A DNA stretch of 37,010 nt from the IMG/VR virus record IMGVR_UViG_3300034104_002108, positions 1 to 37,010 of that record; one strand, written 5' to 3'. The position numbers and the translations under genes are program-made. The notes beneath the pieces are model-generated. The model did no database searches. It was not told the DNA's origin and was given only the letters and a program-made list of their open reading frames with translations. This stretch comes from a virus. Shown here in pieces: positions 14,224 through 22,994 of the stretch; the first letter of the stretch is position 1; the number at the start of each line of letters is the position of its first letter.

Positions 14224-15083
14224 GTCAATACAGACCGCGCTTAAACGATCAAGAATACGCTGCTATCCTAAACTATAGACAAGGCAAGCGATTTGATCCA
14301 GATGCAATCCAAGTGGAAGAGCCGAGCAGAGTTCCTGAATGGCTTAACACGATGGACGATGGACGCGAGGAAGTTTTACCGACGCTTCGCATCCAGGGCA
14401 AGACGGCGGTCTTCAGTGATATTCACTTAGGCATTCATGACAAAGCGGCGCTTATTGCAGCGATTCAATATGCTAAACAGGATAGAGTAGAAAACATCAT
14501 TCTCAATGGCGATATACTTGACGCGGCGCAAATATCTGGACATCCTAAGACGCATGATACGCCAAAGTTTCTGAATGAATTAGAACTTACCAAGCAGTTT
14601 CTCGAAGGCCTAAGGTCCGAGTTCAAAGAGCAAACAATCTACTTTAAGCTCGGCAATCATGAGGATAGATTACAGCGGTATTTAATGGCAAAAGCCGACG
14701 CGGTTGCAGAGCTTGTGCATTACAGACAATTGCTAAAACTTGATGAACTCGGAATACGCTTTGTCGAATCTACGCAATTTATGAAACTTGAGAATACATA
14801 CATAGTCCACGGTCACGAGATGAAAGTATCAGGCGGTGTTAACCCCGCCCGCGCTTTGATTCTCAAAGCGGCGGCGAATGTCGTAATGGGTCATGTGCAT
14901 CGTACTTCTTTTGCATCTATCAAGAGCTTGGACGGTAAGTTCTACAAGGCATATACGACGGGCTGTTTGTGCAAGTTAAAACAGAACTATATGCCACACT
15001 CAAATAGCAATCACGGTTTTGCAATCATTCAAGAGAATGGTATGGTGGATAATCTCTTTATCGAGAATGGAGTAGTGCAATGA
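14220..15083 (+). CDS. Calcineurin-like metallophosphoesterase
   Basis: A 287-residue protein starting with GTG that overlaps the previous stop. All metallophosphoesterase motifs are visible in order: FSDIHLG (D67, H69), LNGDILD (GD 97-98), LGNHEDR (near 145), VHGHE (near 197) and VMGHVHR (near 226). These bind two metal ions and hydrolyse phosphoesters. Phage members are often annotated as DNA-repair-type exonuclease relatives, yet here the gene sits between fibre and terminase genes, not in the replication module. The substrate could be nucleotide, nucleic acid or a surface phosphoester. Confidence 0.85.
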   Translation: MSQYRPRLNDQEYAAILNYRQGKRFDPDAIQVEEPSRVPEWLNTMDDGREEVLPTLRIQGKTAVFSDIHLGIHDKAALIAAIQYAKQDRVENIILNGDILDAAQISGHPKTHDTPKFLNELELTKQFLEGLRSEFKEQTIYFKLGNHEDRLQRYLMAKADAVAELVHYRQLLKLDELGIRFVESTQFMKLENTYIVHGHEMKVSGGVNPARALILKAAANVVMGHVHRTSFASIKSLDGKFYKAYTTGCLCKLKQNYMPHSNSNHGFAIIQENGMVDNLFIENGVVQ

Positions 15084-15556
15084 GATTCAATGATGTGCTT
15101 AATGCGATGATGATAGTTGCAGTCTTGCTTATTATTGGCTTTGTTTCGGGGCTTCACATAGGCAAGACAAGCCAAAAGAGAGTAACTGATACAATTACTC
15201 AAGTGCAACTTATTGAACGCCCTGTAACGATTAGAGACTCAGTACATACGAAGTCAGTCATGGTACGAAATCGCGATACGGTTTATTTCCTAGATCGCCC
15301 CGTTGAAATCCCTTGCGGAGATACTGCATTTGTAGCTCAAAGCGACTCGGTAATAACTGCAACTCGCGATACAATCAATATGGCTTTTGCCTATGCAAAT
15401 CGCAAGGGGCACTTCTCACTTGTTTACCGCCCGCGCCCTGACTCAATTAAGGTAATTACTTTACCGACTGAAGTTCGTACGGAAAGCAACTGGGGATGGG
15501 TCGTAGGTGCTCTTGGTGTTGGATTAGGTTTGGGAGTTTATTATGGCAGGCGCTGA
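15080..15556 (+). CDS. Envelope protein with hydrophobic segments at both ends
   Basis: A 158-residue protein with an N-terminal membrane segment (about 8-26, NAMMIVAVLLIIGFVSGLHI), a periplasm-like central domain rich in Arg/Asp-Thr pairs (TITQVQ, TIRDSV, VRNRDTVYF, ATRDTIN), and a glycine-rich hydrophobic C-terminus (WGWVVGALGVGLGLGVYYGRR). Two membrane contacts around a soluble domain suit an envelope-spanning lysis factor, but no spanin lipobox is present. It is coupled to the upstream metallophosphoesterase and overlaps the terminase small subunit gene. Function is not recognised. Confidence 0.6.
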   Translation: MRFNDVLNAMMIVAVLLIIGFVSGLHIGKTSQKRVTDTITQVQLIERPVTIRDSVHTKSVMVRNRDTVYFLDRPVEIPCGDTAFVAQSDSVITATRDTINMAFAYANRKGHFSLVYRPRPDSIKVITLPTEVRTESNWGWVVGALGVGLGLGVYYGRR

Positions 15557-15881
15557 TAATCTCAAAGGACATAGCTTCAGAGACAAGCCCGAGCGTATCA
15601 ATCGAAATGGTAGGCCAAAGGGTTCGATAACCTATGTCAAAGACCTTGCAATGATGGCGGCGCAAGAGCTATCAAAGCCCGGCAAAACAAAGGAAACAGT
15701 AGCGGCTGAAATTATCGATATGCTGATTCATAAAAAGATCTTGCTAAAAGAAGATATAACAGCCATGAAACTACTAATGGAGTTACTGACTCACTTGAAT
15801 AATCAAGTAGCAGAGAAAGGCAAAATGATAATTGAGTGGGGTTCGCAAAATGGACACAGTGATACGGATAAAACCGCATGA
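15543..15881 (+). CDS. terS: Putative terminase small subunit
   Basis: A 112-residue basic protein. The N-terminal segment (NLKGHSFRDKPERINRNGRP, then KGS) resembles DUF5681-type small terminase-like proteins, followed by helical segments that could form the HTH and oligomerisation core. Position is the strongest evidence: it lies directly upstream of and overlaps the large terminase gene. It should recognise the packaging site and recruit the large subunit. The start overlaps the previous gene. Confidence 0.65.
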   Translation: MAGADNLKGHSFRDKPERINRNGRPKGSITYVKDLAMMAAQELSKPGKTKETVAAEIIDMLIHKKILLKEDITAMKLLMELLTHLNNQVAEKGKMIIEWGSQNGHSDTDKTA

Positions 15882-17010
15882 CAAACAGCTTGAGATACTT
15901 CGGAATCGGAAGCGCTTTAATGTTGTTCGGTGCGGCCGTCGCTTTGGCAAGTCTTATCTGGCTTTTGCTTTGGCCCTTGAGAAAATGCTGGAAATTGATG
16001 GGTCGTATGTTCTCTACACCGCGCCCTCATATACCGAACTCTCAGGAAGAGAAACCGAAGCCCAAAATTTCTTTGCACCGCTTGGCGCAACTTACAAACA
16101 AGGCCAGATTAAACTAGGCCGTAGTACATTGGTTTTGCAAGGTATTTACCGGGCGGACGGTCTTCGCGGTAATAAGTTTCATAGGTTTATTGGTGATGAG
16201 TGGGCGCACTGCTCAAACGCCGAAGACGACTGGAATTTTGTCATAAGCCCGATGCTTGCAGATTATGAAGGTGATGCGTTTTTCTTTTCAACTCCGAAAG
16301 GGAAAAACCACTTTTGGCAGCTTGACCAAATGTCAGAGACTATGCAAGATTGGCAGTCGTTTCACTACTCGACCTATGACGGCGGTCAAATCAAATTGAG
16401 TGAAATTGATAGACAAAAGGAAATGCTACCGAGCTTGGTCTTTGCGCAAGAGTTTCTTGCAGAATATGTCGATAGATCGGCTGCTAAGATTAAGAGAGAA
16501 TGGCTACGGACCACAAACGGTCAAGAATGCACGGCTTATTATATCGGAGTTGATCTTGCAATATCACAAAAGGAAACAGCCGATTATACGGCAATCGTTG
16601 TAATAGGCACGACAAAAGATGGTGAGGTAGTTGTAGTTGAGGCCGATCACTTTAGAGCGCAATTCCAAGAGATAGGACGCAAGATCATGTCAGCCGAGCA
16701 ACGATGGAACGCAAGAGTCGTAGCAGTGGAATCAAATCAGGCGCAAGCTTGGATGGTGCAAGAGCTGAAAAGAAATACTAAGATGAATGTAGTCGGAGTG
16801 AGAGCGGATAGAGACAAGGTGATTCGCTTTCAGCCTGTAGAGGCACGATATGAGCAAGGCCTTGTCTATCATGTCCCTCATATCAATCCAGAATTTACCG
16901 AGGAGCTGCTAAGTTTTACAGGCACTCCGCAAGACAAGCATGATGACTTTATTGACGCGTTGGGTTATGCCTTCAACGCTATTCGCAAAACTCCACAGAT
17001 ATATGTATGA
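15850..17010 (+). CDS. terL: Terminase large subunit
   Basis: A 386-residue packaging motor. ATG 15850 is preferred to an upstream TTG. The ATPase domain shows Walker A GRRFGKS (29-35), the adenine-region PHDKQLEILRN before it, and Walker B FIGDE (113-117). The RNase H-like nuclease domain shows GVDLAIS (about 237), VAVESNQ (about 288) and DDFIDALGYA (about 366), the three acidic positions expected. It cuts concatemers and pumps DNA through the portal. It overlaps terS upstream and the portal gene downstream. The length is at the short end for the family. Confidence 0.93.
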   Translation: MDTVIRIKPHDKQLEILRNRKRFNVVRCGRRFGKSYLAFALALEKMLEIDGSYVLYTAPSYTELSGRETEAQNFFAPLGATYKQGQIKLGRSTLVLQGIYRADGLRGNKFHRFIGDEWAHCSNAEDDWNFVISPMLADYEGDAFFFSTPKGKNHFWQLDQMSETMQDWQSFHYSTYDGGQIKLSEIDRQKEMLPSLVFAQEFLAEYVDRSAAKIKREWLRTTNGQECTAYYIGVDLAISQKETADYTAIVVIGTTKDGEVVVVEADHFRAQFQEIGRKIMSAEQRWNARVVAVESNQAQAWMVQELKRNTKMNVVGVRADRDKVIRFQPVEARYEQGLVYHVPHINPEFTEELLSFTGTPQDKHDDFIDALGYAFNAIRKTPQIYV

Positions 17011-19022
17011 GTCTACTTGACCAACTTAGAGATAGAATCGCGGCTGCAGTTGCACCGCGAAGAAACGACAGACCGTATATTCGGTCGGGTGGCTCTCGTA
17101 ATATCGGTGCGACTCAAGTCGGTAATGAGTTAAGCGCCTCGCTTCGAGGGACGGTCTTTGCTTGTTTGCAGCATCGAGCGAATGCTTTGAGCGGTATCAA
17201 ATTCGATGCATACAAAGAGCAAAACTGGGAAAAAGAAGAACTCGGACGCGGTCACTGGACTAACGAATTACTCTCAAATCCGAATCCCTACTTCACACGC
17301 TCTCAAGTCTTTGGCTATATTGAAAACTGGCTTAGTATAAATGGCAATGCGTTTATATGGACTCCGACAAATGGCTATCGCGTGCCCTTGCAAATGTGGG
17401 TATTAAACCCTACAAGAATGCGAGTCATTAAAGGGGAAAACAACTTCATTGATGGCTATGTATATCAATCAGCGCAAGAGGGCAATATAGCAATCCCTGA
17501 AAAGGAGATTATTCACCTTGCAAAGCTCCACCCCGCCGCGCGTCCTGAAGAAATAATCGGAATGAATATCTTTGGCGTTGGTCTTGTTTCAGCCGCTTTG
17601 GAATATGCGAATATAGACCGCGAAGTTAGTGCTTATCTTGCGCGTCTCTTTGCGAATAATACAGTCCCGCCGCTTATTGCAAAGTTCCCCGAAAGGTTCG
17701 ACCAAGACGAATGGCAAAAGCTAAAAAGCGCATGGAATGAGGAACTACCAGACTACAAGCTCCGAGCTTTGCTTGGAGGTGGTATGCAATTAGAACTCCC
17801 GCCAAAAGGTGAGCTTGCAGTTAGTTATGACGCGGTAAGCCGAGATACACGCGCTCAAATCGCTCAAGTCTTCGGCGTGCCTCCTGGAATGCTTGATGGA
17901 TCATTCCAAAACCGAGCGACTGCAGAGGTTCAGTTTGCAATTTTTAGACAAAACACGATAGACCCCGAAGCTTTGTACATTGCTGAAGAGTTTACTCGCC
18001 ATTTTAGACGATGGGAAGAGGATGTTTTAATTGATGCTCAGCCGTATGAATATGCAGACCCCGATGCTGATATGAGACAAGAAGAGTTCGAGCTTAAATG
18101 GGGAATCAAGACAATCAACGATGCAAGAGGCGAGCGCGGATATGACCCGATACCGAATGGAGATACGCCGCTTATTGCTAATGGTTTTGTCCCGCTTCAA
18201 AGCGCCGTTAACCCCGCTCCCGTGCCCGTGGTGGCTCGAAAACTCTTAACAAGGGCAAATCCTAAGCTCCCTATCGTTACAGCCGATGCAAAGGACTTGT
18301 TCTGGAGAAACTTTGACGGGATAACTGAAGCGAATGCAGGTAGCCTCGAGAATGTAGTTGAGATGATCATAGCTCAAATCAAAGAGCAAGTTTTTCAGCT
18401 TGCAGATGACGGCGTGTTAACTCTTGCAACTGTAGATGTTTCGCCCGAAGAACTTGCAAAGTATGATGCAATCATAGCAGAGGCCGCAAATCAAGTAGCT
18501 ACCGAACTCTATGCGACTCTTGCAATCGAAGGCGGCGTTCCTCCAACTGCAGAGGTTATTGCACTTGTCGAAGAGTCAAGCGCTCAAATCCGAGATTCTA
18601 TCGGAGTTATCAAGCAAGAAGTCCAAGCGACTTTAACTGCAAATGCTGGTAAGGATAAAGACGAATTATTTAAGATACTAACAAGCAAGTTCGACTCACT
18701 GCAAACAAGCAGAGCGCGTGCAATCGCAAATACGACAAGCGCAAATGTGACAAGCGGAATGCAATACGCCGTGTACAAAGATGAAGGCTTCAAAATGGTA
18801 TGGCTAACTCAACGCGATAACCGCGTAAGACCAGCACACGCCGCCATGGAAGGCTCGACTCAAGGCGCGGATGGATATTTTACGGTAGTGACTGAAGTCA
18901 AAGATAAAGAAGGCAATATCATTGAAGTCAAAACCGAAAAAGCAAAGCGCCCTCTTGGCTCTGGTCTAAGCGCTTCAAATGCAGTCAACTGCAGATGCCA
19001 ATTATTCCCAGTGGAAATGTAA
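17007..19022 (+). CDS. Portal protein fused to a MuF-like head morphogenesis domain
   Basis: A 671-residue two-part protein. Residues about 1-400 form an HK97-family portal: RGTVFACLQHRANALS, LNPTRMRVIKG, IHLAKLHP, and AQVFGVPPGMLDG followed by the clip/crown region. A linker region of helices (about 420-590) follows. The last 85 residues are MuF-like (phage Mu gpF, SPP1 gp7): MVWLTQRDNRVRPAHAAMEG, then NAVNCRCQLFPV with the typical paired cysteines. Usually these are two genes; here they are one uninterrupted frame. The portal feeds DNA in and out. MuF proteins sit inside the head and may be ejected. Confidence 0.88.
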   Translation: MSLLDQLRDRIAAAVAPRRNDRPYIRSGGSRNIGATQVGNELSASLRGTVFACLQHRANALSGIKFDAYKEQNWEKEELGRGHWTNELLSNPNPYFTRSQVFGYIENWLSINGNAFIWTPTNGYRVPLQMWVLNPTRMRVIKGENNFIDGYVYQSAQEGNIAIPEKEIIHLAKLHPAARPEEIIGMNIFGVGLVSAALEYANIDREVSAYLARLFANNTVPPLIAKFPERFDQDEWQKLKSAWNEELPDYKLRALLGGGMQLELPPKGELAVSYDAVSRDTRAQIAQVFGVPPGMLDGSFQNRATAEVQFAIFRQNTIDPEALYIAEEFTRHFRRWEEDVLIDAQPYEYADPDADMRQEEFELKWGIKTINDARGERGYDPIPNGDTPLIANGFVPLQSAVNPAPVPVVARKLLTRANPKLPIVTADAKDLFWRNFDGITEANAGSLENVVEMIIAQIKEQVFQLADDGVLTLATVDVSPEELAKYDAIIAEAANQVATELYATLAIEGGVPPTAEVIALVEESSAQIRDSIGVIKQEVQATLTANAGKDKDELFKILTSKFDSLQTSRARAIANTTSANVTSGMQYAVYKDEGFKMVWLTQRDNRVRPAHAAMEGSTQGADGYFTVVTEVKDKEGNIIEVKTEKAKRPLGSGLSASNAVNCRCQLFPVEM

Positions 19023-19041
19023 TTAAAATAGAGGTTTTAAT

Positions 19042-20022
19042 ATGAATTTAATAACACGCGAGCTGAACCTGCAAGTCAGGGACGGCTACGAATACGAAAA
19101 AGAGGAAGGCTACGAAGAGAAAGAGAATGATATCTATACTTTCGTAGTTTCAACTCCCGAAGTAGACCGCTATGGGACTATCATAGTTCCAAGCGGAATA
19201 GACTATCAAGCATATCTAAATAATCCCATAGTCTTAGCTCAACATGACTCAGACAAGTGGCCTATCGGACGCTGTTTGGGTTTTGCAATGAATGGCGAAA
19301 ACTTGGAAGCCACAATTCAAATTGAGTGTATTACTGAAGAAGGCAAGAAACTCAATAAGTTAATCAATGCAGGTTTTGTGAAGGCCGTATCAGTTGGTAT
19401 CATTCCAAACGAATACGAAGAGCAAACAATCGACGGCCAAAAGGTGACTGTTTACACAAAATCCGAGCTTGTAGAATTTAGCGTCGTTTCAGTCCCTGCA
19501 AATCGCCAAGCACTGCTTAAGAAATCAATCAAGACTTTACTCCAAGATTCAATTCAAAAATACAAAAAGGAAAGTAGAATGTTAACCCCAGAGATCGAAG
19601 CCAAGATCAAAGACGAGCTCTTGCCTGCAATCAAAGAAGCGTTTGTCAATGAGGTAATCAATCTCGGTTTCTCACCTGAAGAAGCCGAAGCATCAGTCAA
19701 CGCTTTTATTACTGCAGGCGCTCCTCCTATGCTAGCAGTTTTGCAAGGCGAAGTAGAGCCCGAAGTAGCTGAAGAACCAGCCGCCGCCGAGCCCCCAGTC
19801 GAAGTGGTAGCCGAGTCCATCGAGGCTAGTTTCGAGGTTCCTGAAACTCGCGTAGGAAAGAAAATCGCAGCTTCAACACAAGCGCAAATCAATGAAGGTA
19901 TGGATATGATTCAAAACGGTTACAAGATTATCAAATCTGCAGTAGCCGGCGAAGCAGGCCGTTCAATCACTTTGAATATGCCGAAGAAACTCAATACAGA
20001 CGAATTACTCAATTTAATCTAA
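19042..20022 (+). CDS. HK97-type prohead protease with scaffold-like C-terminus
   Basis: A 326-residue protein. The first 160 residues are a U35-family prohead protease: VVSTPEVDRYGTIIVP, the catalytic His in VLAQHDSDKWPIG (H68), Ser in KAVSVGI (S117) and LVEFSVVSVPANRQA (about 143-157). The C-terminal 147 residues are helical, Glu/Ala-rich and resemble a scaffold (EVEPEVAEEPAAAEPPVEVV), with a basic, hydrophobic capsid-facing end. An internal ribosome binding site and ATG lie exactly between the halves (see 19579). It should direct capsid assembly and then mature the head by proteolysis. Confidence 0.88.
   Translation: MNLITRELNLQVRDGYEYEKEEGYEEKENDIYTFVVSTPEVDRYGTIIVPSGIDYQAYLNNPIVLAQHDSDKWPIGRCLGFAMNGENLEATIQIECITEEGKKLNKLINAGFVKAVSVGIIPNEYEEQTIDGQKVTVYTKSELVEFSVVSVPANRQALLKKSIKTLLQDSIQKYKKESRMLTPEIEAKIKDELLPAIKEAFVNEVINLGFSPEEAEASVNAFITAGAPPMLAVLQGEVEPEVAEEPAAAEPPVEVVAESIEASFEVPETRVGKKIAASTQAQINEGMDMIQNGYKIIKSAVAGEAGRSITLNMPKKLNTDELLNLI
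19579..20022 (+). CDS. Nested scaffold protein from an internal start
   Basis: An in-frame ATG at 19579 is preceded by AAGGA (19567-19571) at 7-base spacing, a good translation start inside the protease gene. It would give a 147-residue protein (MLTPEIEAKIKDELLPAI onward) that contains only the scaffold-like half. In lambda, Nu3 is made from inside gene C in the same way. The ATG also marks the domain boundary, which makes chance less likely. The start is seen; use of it is inferred. Confidence 0.55.
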   Translation: MLTPEIEAKIKDELLPAIKEAFVNEVINLGFSPEEAEASVNAFITAGAPPMLAVLQGEVEPEVAEEPAAAEPPVEVVAESIEASFEVPETRVGKKIAASTQAQINEGMDMIQNGYKIIKSAVAGEAGRSITLNMPKKLNTDELLNLI

Positions 20023-20034
20023 GGATATTGCATA

Positions 20035-21219
20035 ATGGAAAACATTATCGTAACAAAAGACCAACTGAAAGAAGTTGTTGACCGCAAAGTAGCAGATCAA
20101 CTTCGTACACAAAAGCCAACTAATAACAATGGCTTCGTATCAATTAAAGCAGATCATGATGCACGCCGCGATCAAGCTCGCGTCGTTGCTGATTACATTC
20201 TTGCAGTTCACAAAGGACGCGATGGCGTTGCAGATGAAATCGCACGCAAAGCAAATGAGAAGTATCTCACAAGAGCAAACTTTAATACAGGTACATCATC
20301 ACAAGGTGGTGCTGCAGTTCCTCAGTTTTGGGTAGAAGAGATCATGTCTTTTGCAGATCAGTACGGATATGCAAGAGCACTCGCAAAGATCTATCCAATG
20401 CGCGGAAAGACAGAGAACCTCGTATCAAGCGGCGCGTTTACAGGAGCGGTGGTTGCTGAAGGTTCTGGTTTGACTTTGACTGACTCAGCGAACTTCTTTA
20501 CAGCGACTGCAATGACAGCTCGCAAAGTAGTTGCTGGTGCTATCGTTTCTGAAGAGCAACTTCAAGATGCTACTCCTGCATTCTTGGATTATGTCGTAAA
20601 TGGTTTGGGCCGCGCTCTTGCTGAAACAGAAGACAAGCAGTTCTTCAATGGCGATGGTAATGCCCCTAACTTTACAGGCCTTTTGAACGCCGCTTCAACT
20701 ACAGTTGTTCGACAAGGTGGTGCAAATAACTCTGGTAAGGATACATTCGGCGAAATCTCATGGACTGACCTTTGGAACTTGCGCCTCGGTGTAAATTCTG
20801 GCGTTGGTGCAAATGGTGTATTCGTAGTGCCTCAGTCAGTATTCGGATTCTTGATGAAAGAAACAGCAGGCTCACGCCCTGTTTATGATCAAGTACGTCC
20901 TATCGAAATTACATCCATTGGCTTAACAGCTCTTGCAGGTAATTCATACTTTACACCTACAGGCCGTCCGATGCATGTCGTACCAGATGCACTCTTCCCA
21001 ACATCAGCGGCTAATACAGCATCTGCAGTATATTGTGACTTTAACCAGTTTACAGTAATGGGTATCCGCGAGGATGTAACAGTTAACGAATACAAAGAGT
21101 ATTTCGGCGCGACTGGTTTGGGTGGTACTCATCAAAAAGGTATCGAAGTTGTCGAGCGCGTTGCTTTTGCATTCCCTGCTCCATCAGCGATCGGTGTTCT
21201 CAAAACTTCAACAACCTAA
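20035..21219 (+). CDS. Major capsid protein, HK97 fold
   Basis: A 394-residue HK97-type capsid protein. Residues about 1-90 form a helical delta-like domain (KDQLKEVVDRKVADQLR, ARVVADYILAVHKGRD). The shell part shows classical features: GGAAVPQFWVEEIM, the Glu-loop region TENLVSSG with GAVVAEGS, the spine helix DATPAFLDYVVNGLGRALAETEDKQFFNGDGN, and PDALFPTS followed by the C-terminal KGIEVVERVAFAF. It would assemble on the protease/scaffold made just upstream. Codon use is distinctly optimised (for example many GCA and GTA codons), as expected for a highly expressed virion protein. Confidence 0.92.
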   Translation: MENIIVTKDQLKEVVDRKVADQLRTQKPTNNNGFVSIKADHDARRDQARVVADYILAVHKGRDGVADEIARKANEKYLTRANFNTGTSSQGGAAVPQFWVEEIMSFADQYGYARALAKIYPMRGKTENLVSSGAFTGAVVAEGSGLTLTDSANFFTATAMTARKVVAGAIVSEEQLQDATPAFLDYVVNGLGRALAETEDKQFFNGDGNAPNFTGLLNAASTTVVRQGGANNSGKDTFGEISWTDLWNLRLGVNSGVGANGVFVVPQSVFGFLMKETAGSRPVYDQVRPIEITSIGLTALAGNSYFTPTGRPMHVVPDALFPTSAANTASAVYCDFNQFTVMGIREDVTVNEYKEYFGATGLGGTHQKGIEVVERVAFAFPAPSAIGVLKTSTT

Positions 21220-21230
21220 TTAGGTGATTT

Positions 21231-21389
21231 ATGCTCGTAGATGTAATTCTAATCGAGCCGTATAAAGGCGTATCGGCAGGGTATGAGACTTCTCTCCCTG
21301 CCGAGATTGCCGAGGCTCTTATTAAACAAGGCAAGGCGAAGGATGCAAAGCCCGCGCCGAAAGTAGAAACAAAGAAAACAGGTAAATAA
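21231..21389 (+). CDS. Small protein downstream of the major capsid gene
   Basis: A 52-residue gene from ATG 21231 to TAA at 21387, filling the gap between capsid and connector genes with short spacers. The first half (VDVILIEPYKGVSAGYETSL) predicts strands and an amphipathic helix; the C-terminus is a basic Lys/Pro/Ala tail (KAKDAKPAPKVETKKTGK). Small head accessory or completion proteins often occupy this place. No family was recognised. Confidence 0.6.
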   Translation: MLVDVILIEPYKGVSAGYETSLPAEIAEALIKQGKAKDAKPAPKVETKKTGK

Positions 21390-21391
21390 CC

Positions 21392-22018
21392 ATGCCATAT
21401 ACAAGCGCAAATCCGAGGGCGTTTAATGCTCTCATGACCTTTCTTAATTTGGAAGTTAATGGCGATCCGACCTCCGAGGATACGGCGCTGTATACTTGGT
21501 TTGATGACCTTATTACAACTTGCTATGTAGAGGCTGAAGGCTATTGCGGTCAGCCTCTCCGTAGTGGGACGATATACTATCAATTTTACGCCTCAAAAGC
21601 TCAACGCGGCCTCGAAGCGAATCACTCATGGAAATATATCCCTTACAATGCTAACACGGCTCTTACGGCTTTGCAGTGGCGCGAGAATGAGTTCGGCAAT
21701 TATGCTAACTTTGATGCTGCTAACTTTGCATGGAACGCCGAGCCGTATGCTAATTATATTGTCTTTAGAGACAAGACAAATGGACAATTCAAGGCGACGC
21801 TTACGACGGGCTTTAGTGATGCGTCAATGCCATATACAATCTTGCAAGGCATATCCGAAATGGTTGCACTTGCATATAAGCAAAGTCCTCAAGGCGGTAA
21901 TTGGTTCGGGCTTAACTCCGTCGCTACAGGCGGCGCGGGTCAAACAGTCAGCCAATCACTCAAAACCGATATAGGATGGCATAAGTACTTTGCTCAATTC
22001 GTTATACCAACGGTGTAA
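21392..22018 (+). CDS. Head-tail connector protein
   Basis: A 208-residue protein in the position of HK97 gp6-type adaptors, immediately after the capsid genes. An N-terminal helical bundle (ALMTFLNLEVNGD, YTWFDDLITTCYVEAEGYCG) precedes a strand region (TIYYQFYASK, ALTALQWRENEFG, YIVFRD) and a C-terminal helix (TILQGISEMVALAYKQSPQGG), as in phage connector adaptors that sit on the portal ring. The family call relies on this layout and order. Confidence 0.7.
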   Translation: MPYTSANPRAFNALMTFLNLEVNGDPTSEDTALYTWFDDLITTCYVEAEGYCGQPLRSGTIYYQFYASKAQRGLEANHSWKYIPYNANTALTALQWRENEFGNYANFDAANFAWNAEPYANYIVFRDKTNGQFKATLTTGFSDASMPYTILQGISEMVALAYKQSPQGGNWFGLNSVATGGAGQTVSQSLKTDIGWHKYFAQFVIPTV

Positions 22019-22020
22019 TT

Positions 22021-22563
22021 ATGCTAAGTACAGAGGCTCTAAAGGGCATTCTACGGCCAATCATAGCAGACTCTCTTAATAAGCTCCCGTTTGTCATGCA
22101 AGCGTATATCGGAGCGAATATGGAATTCAGAGGCGCGGCTGATAGAATAGCTCCTTCGACAAGTTCAAAGCTCGCGATTAACTCTGGTACTCTGTTTCGT
22201 AGTTTCTCAAAAGGACAACCCGGAAATGTTTTCAGAGTCTCGCAAAATGGTGATAACTTCGAAGCAGAATACGGCTCGGATTTACCGTATGCAAGAGTGC
22301 AAGAGTTTGGCGGCTTCATTGCAAGCAAAGGCAATATGCATAAGTACTTTTGGGCTAAATTTGCAGAGACTAAACAGCCGTATTTTAAGAATATCGCATT
22401 AAGCGTAAAAAAGAAAGGCGGCGTAAACATACCAGCGCGGCCGTACTTTAATCCTGCAGTCGATAGACTTCGAAATGATACGAAATTTGCAAGCGATATA
22501 AAACAACAAGTCATAATCGGAATACAACAATGGCAAGAGAGTCAGCGGCGATCAAATCCATAG
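22021..22563 (+). CDS. HK97 gp10-like / tail-completion neck protein
   Basis: A 180-residue basic protein. The segment DLPYARVQEFGGFI, with ARPYFNPAVDRLRND near the C-terminus, is the hallmark of HK97 gp10-type and Mu gpG-type morphogenesis proteins, which shape the neck or complete the tail. It follows the connector directly and overlaps the next gene by 34 bases. The length is normal for the family. Confidence 0.75.
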   Translation: MLSTEALKGILRPIIADSLNKLPFVMQAYIGANMEFRGAADRIAPSTSSKLAINSGTLFRSFSKGQPGNVFRVSQNGDNFEAEYGSDLPYARVQEFGGFIASKGNMHKYFWAKFAETKQPYFKNIALSVKKKGGVNIPARPYFNPAVDRLRNDTKFASDIKQQVIIGIQQWQESQRRSNP

Positions 22564-22994
22564 CAGATAGACTTCGCACAATGAGCGGGGTCAAAGTCTA
22601 TGACCAAGTAATGCTAGATAAATGGAATACTTATCAGTTCCCTTTTGTCGGTGTTTTGTCAGGTGCTGACTCTCGCGAGGTTATTGGACTTGAGGATGAT
22701 TCGGCTTTTGCAAATAAAGGCACGCTTGATATCTATTTGCTAGTCGGAGTGCAAGTAAAAAAGAATAGCACGGCGGGAAAAGCTAATTTGAGAGAAGCTC
22801 TTGCGGATTTATGCGAGGCAATCGAGAATAAGCTCACAAACTACAAGCCCGATGTCTATGAGTCCGATTATGAAAGGACGTTTTTTGCGCCAGTTCACTT
22901 TATCGACGCGCAAGCAGTCACATTCAATGACGATGAAACGAAAGGCATATCGTTTATGACTTTTAGAACGGTATATTACAGAGGAGATGTATGA
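22530..22994 (+). CDS. Tail terminator-like protein
   Basis: A 154-residue protein following the neck gene, the usual place of lambda gpU-like terminators. The pattern fits: an N-terminal helix (SAAIKSIADRLRTMSG), strands (VKVYDQVM, PFVGVLSGA, TLDIYLLVGVQVK), a long helix (AGKANLREALADLCEAIENKL) and a final strand segment (GISFMTFRTVYYRGDV). It would cap the tail tube and join it to the head. It overlaps the gp10-like gene by 34 bases and the glycosyltransferase gene by 4. Confidence 0.68.
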   Translation: MARESAAIKSIADRLRTMSGVKVYDQVMLDKWNTYQFPFVGVLSGADSREVIGLEDDSAFANKGTLDIYLLVGVQVKKNSTAGKANLREALADLCEAIENKLTNYKPDVYESDYERTFFAPVHFIDAQAVTFNDDETKGISFMTFRTVYYRGDV

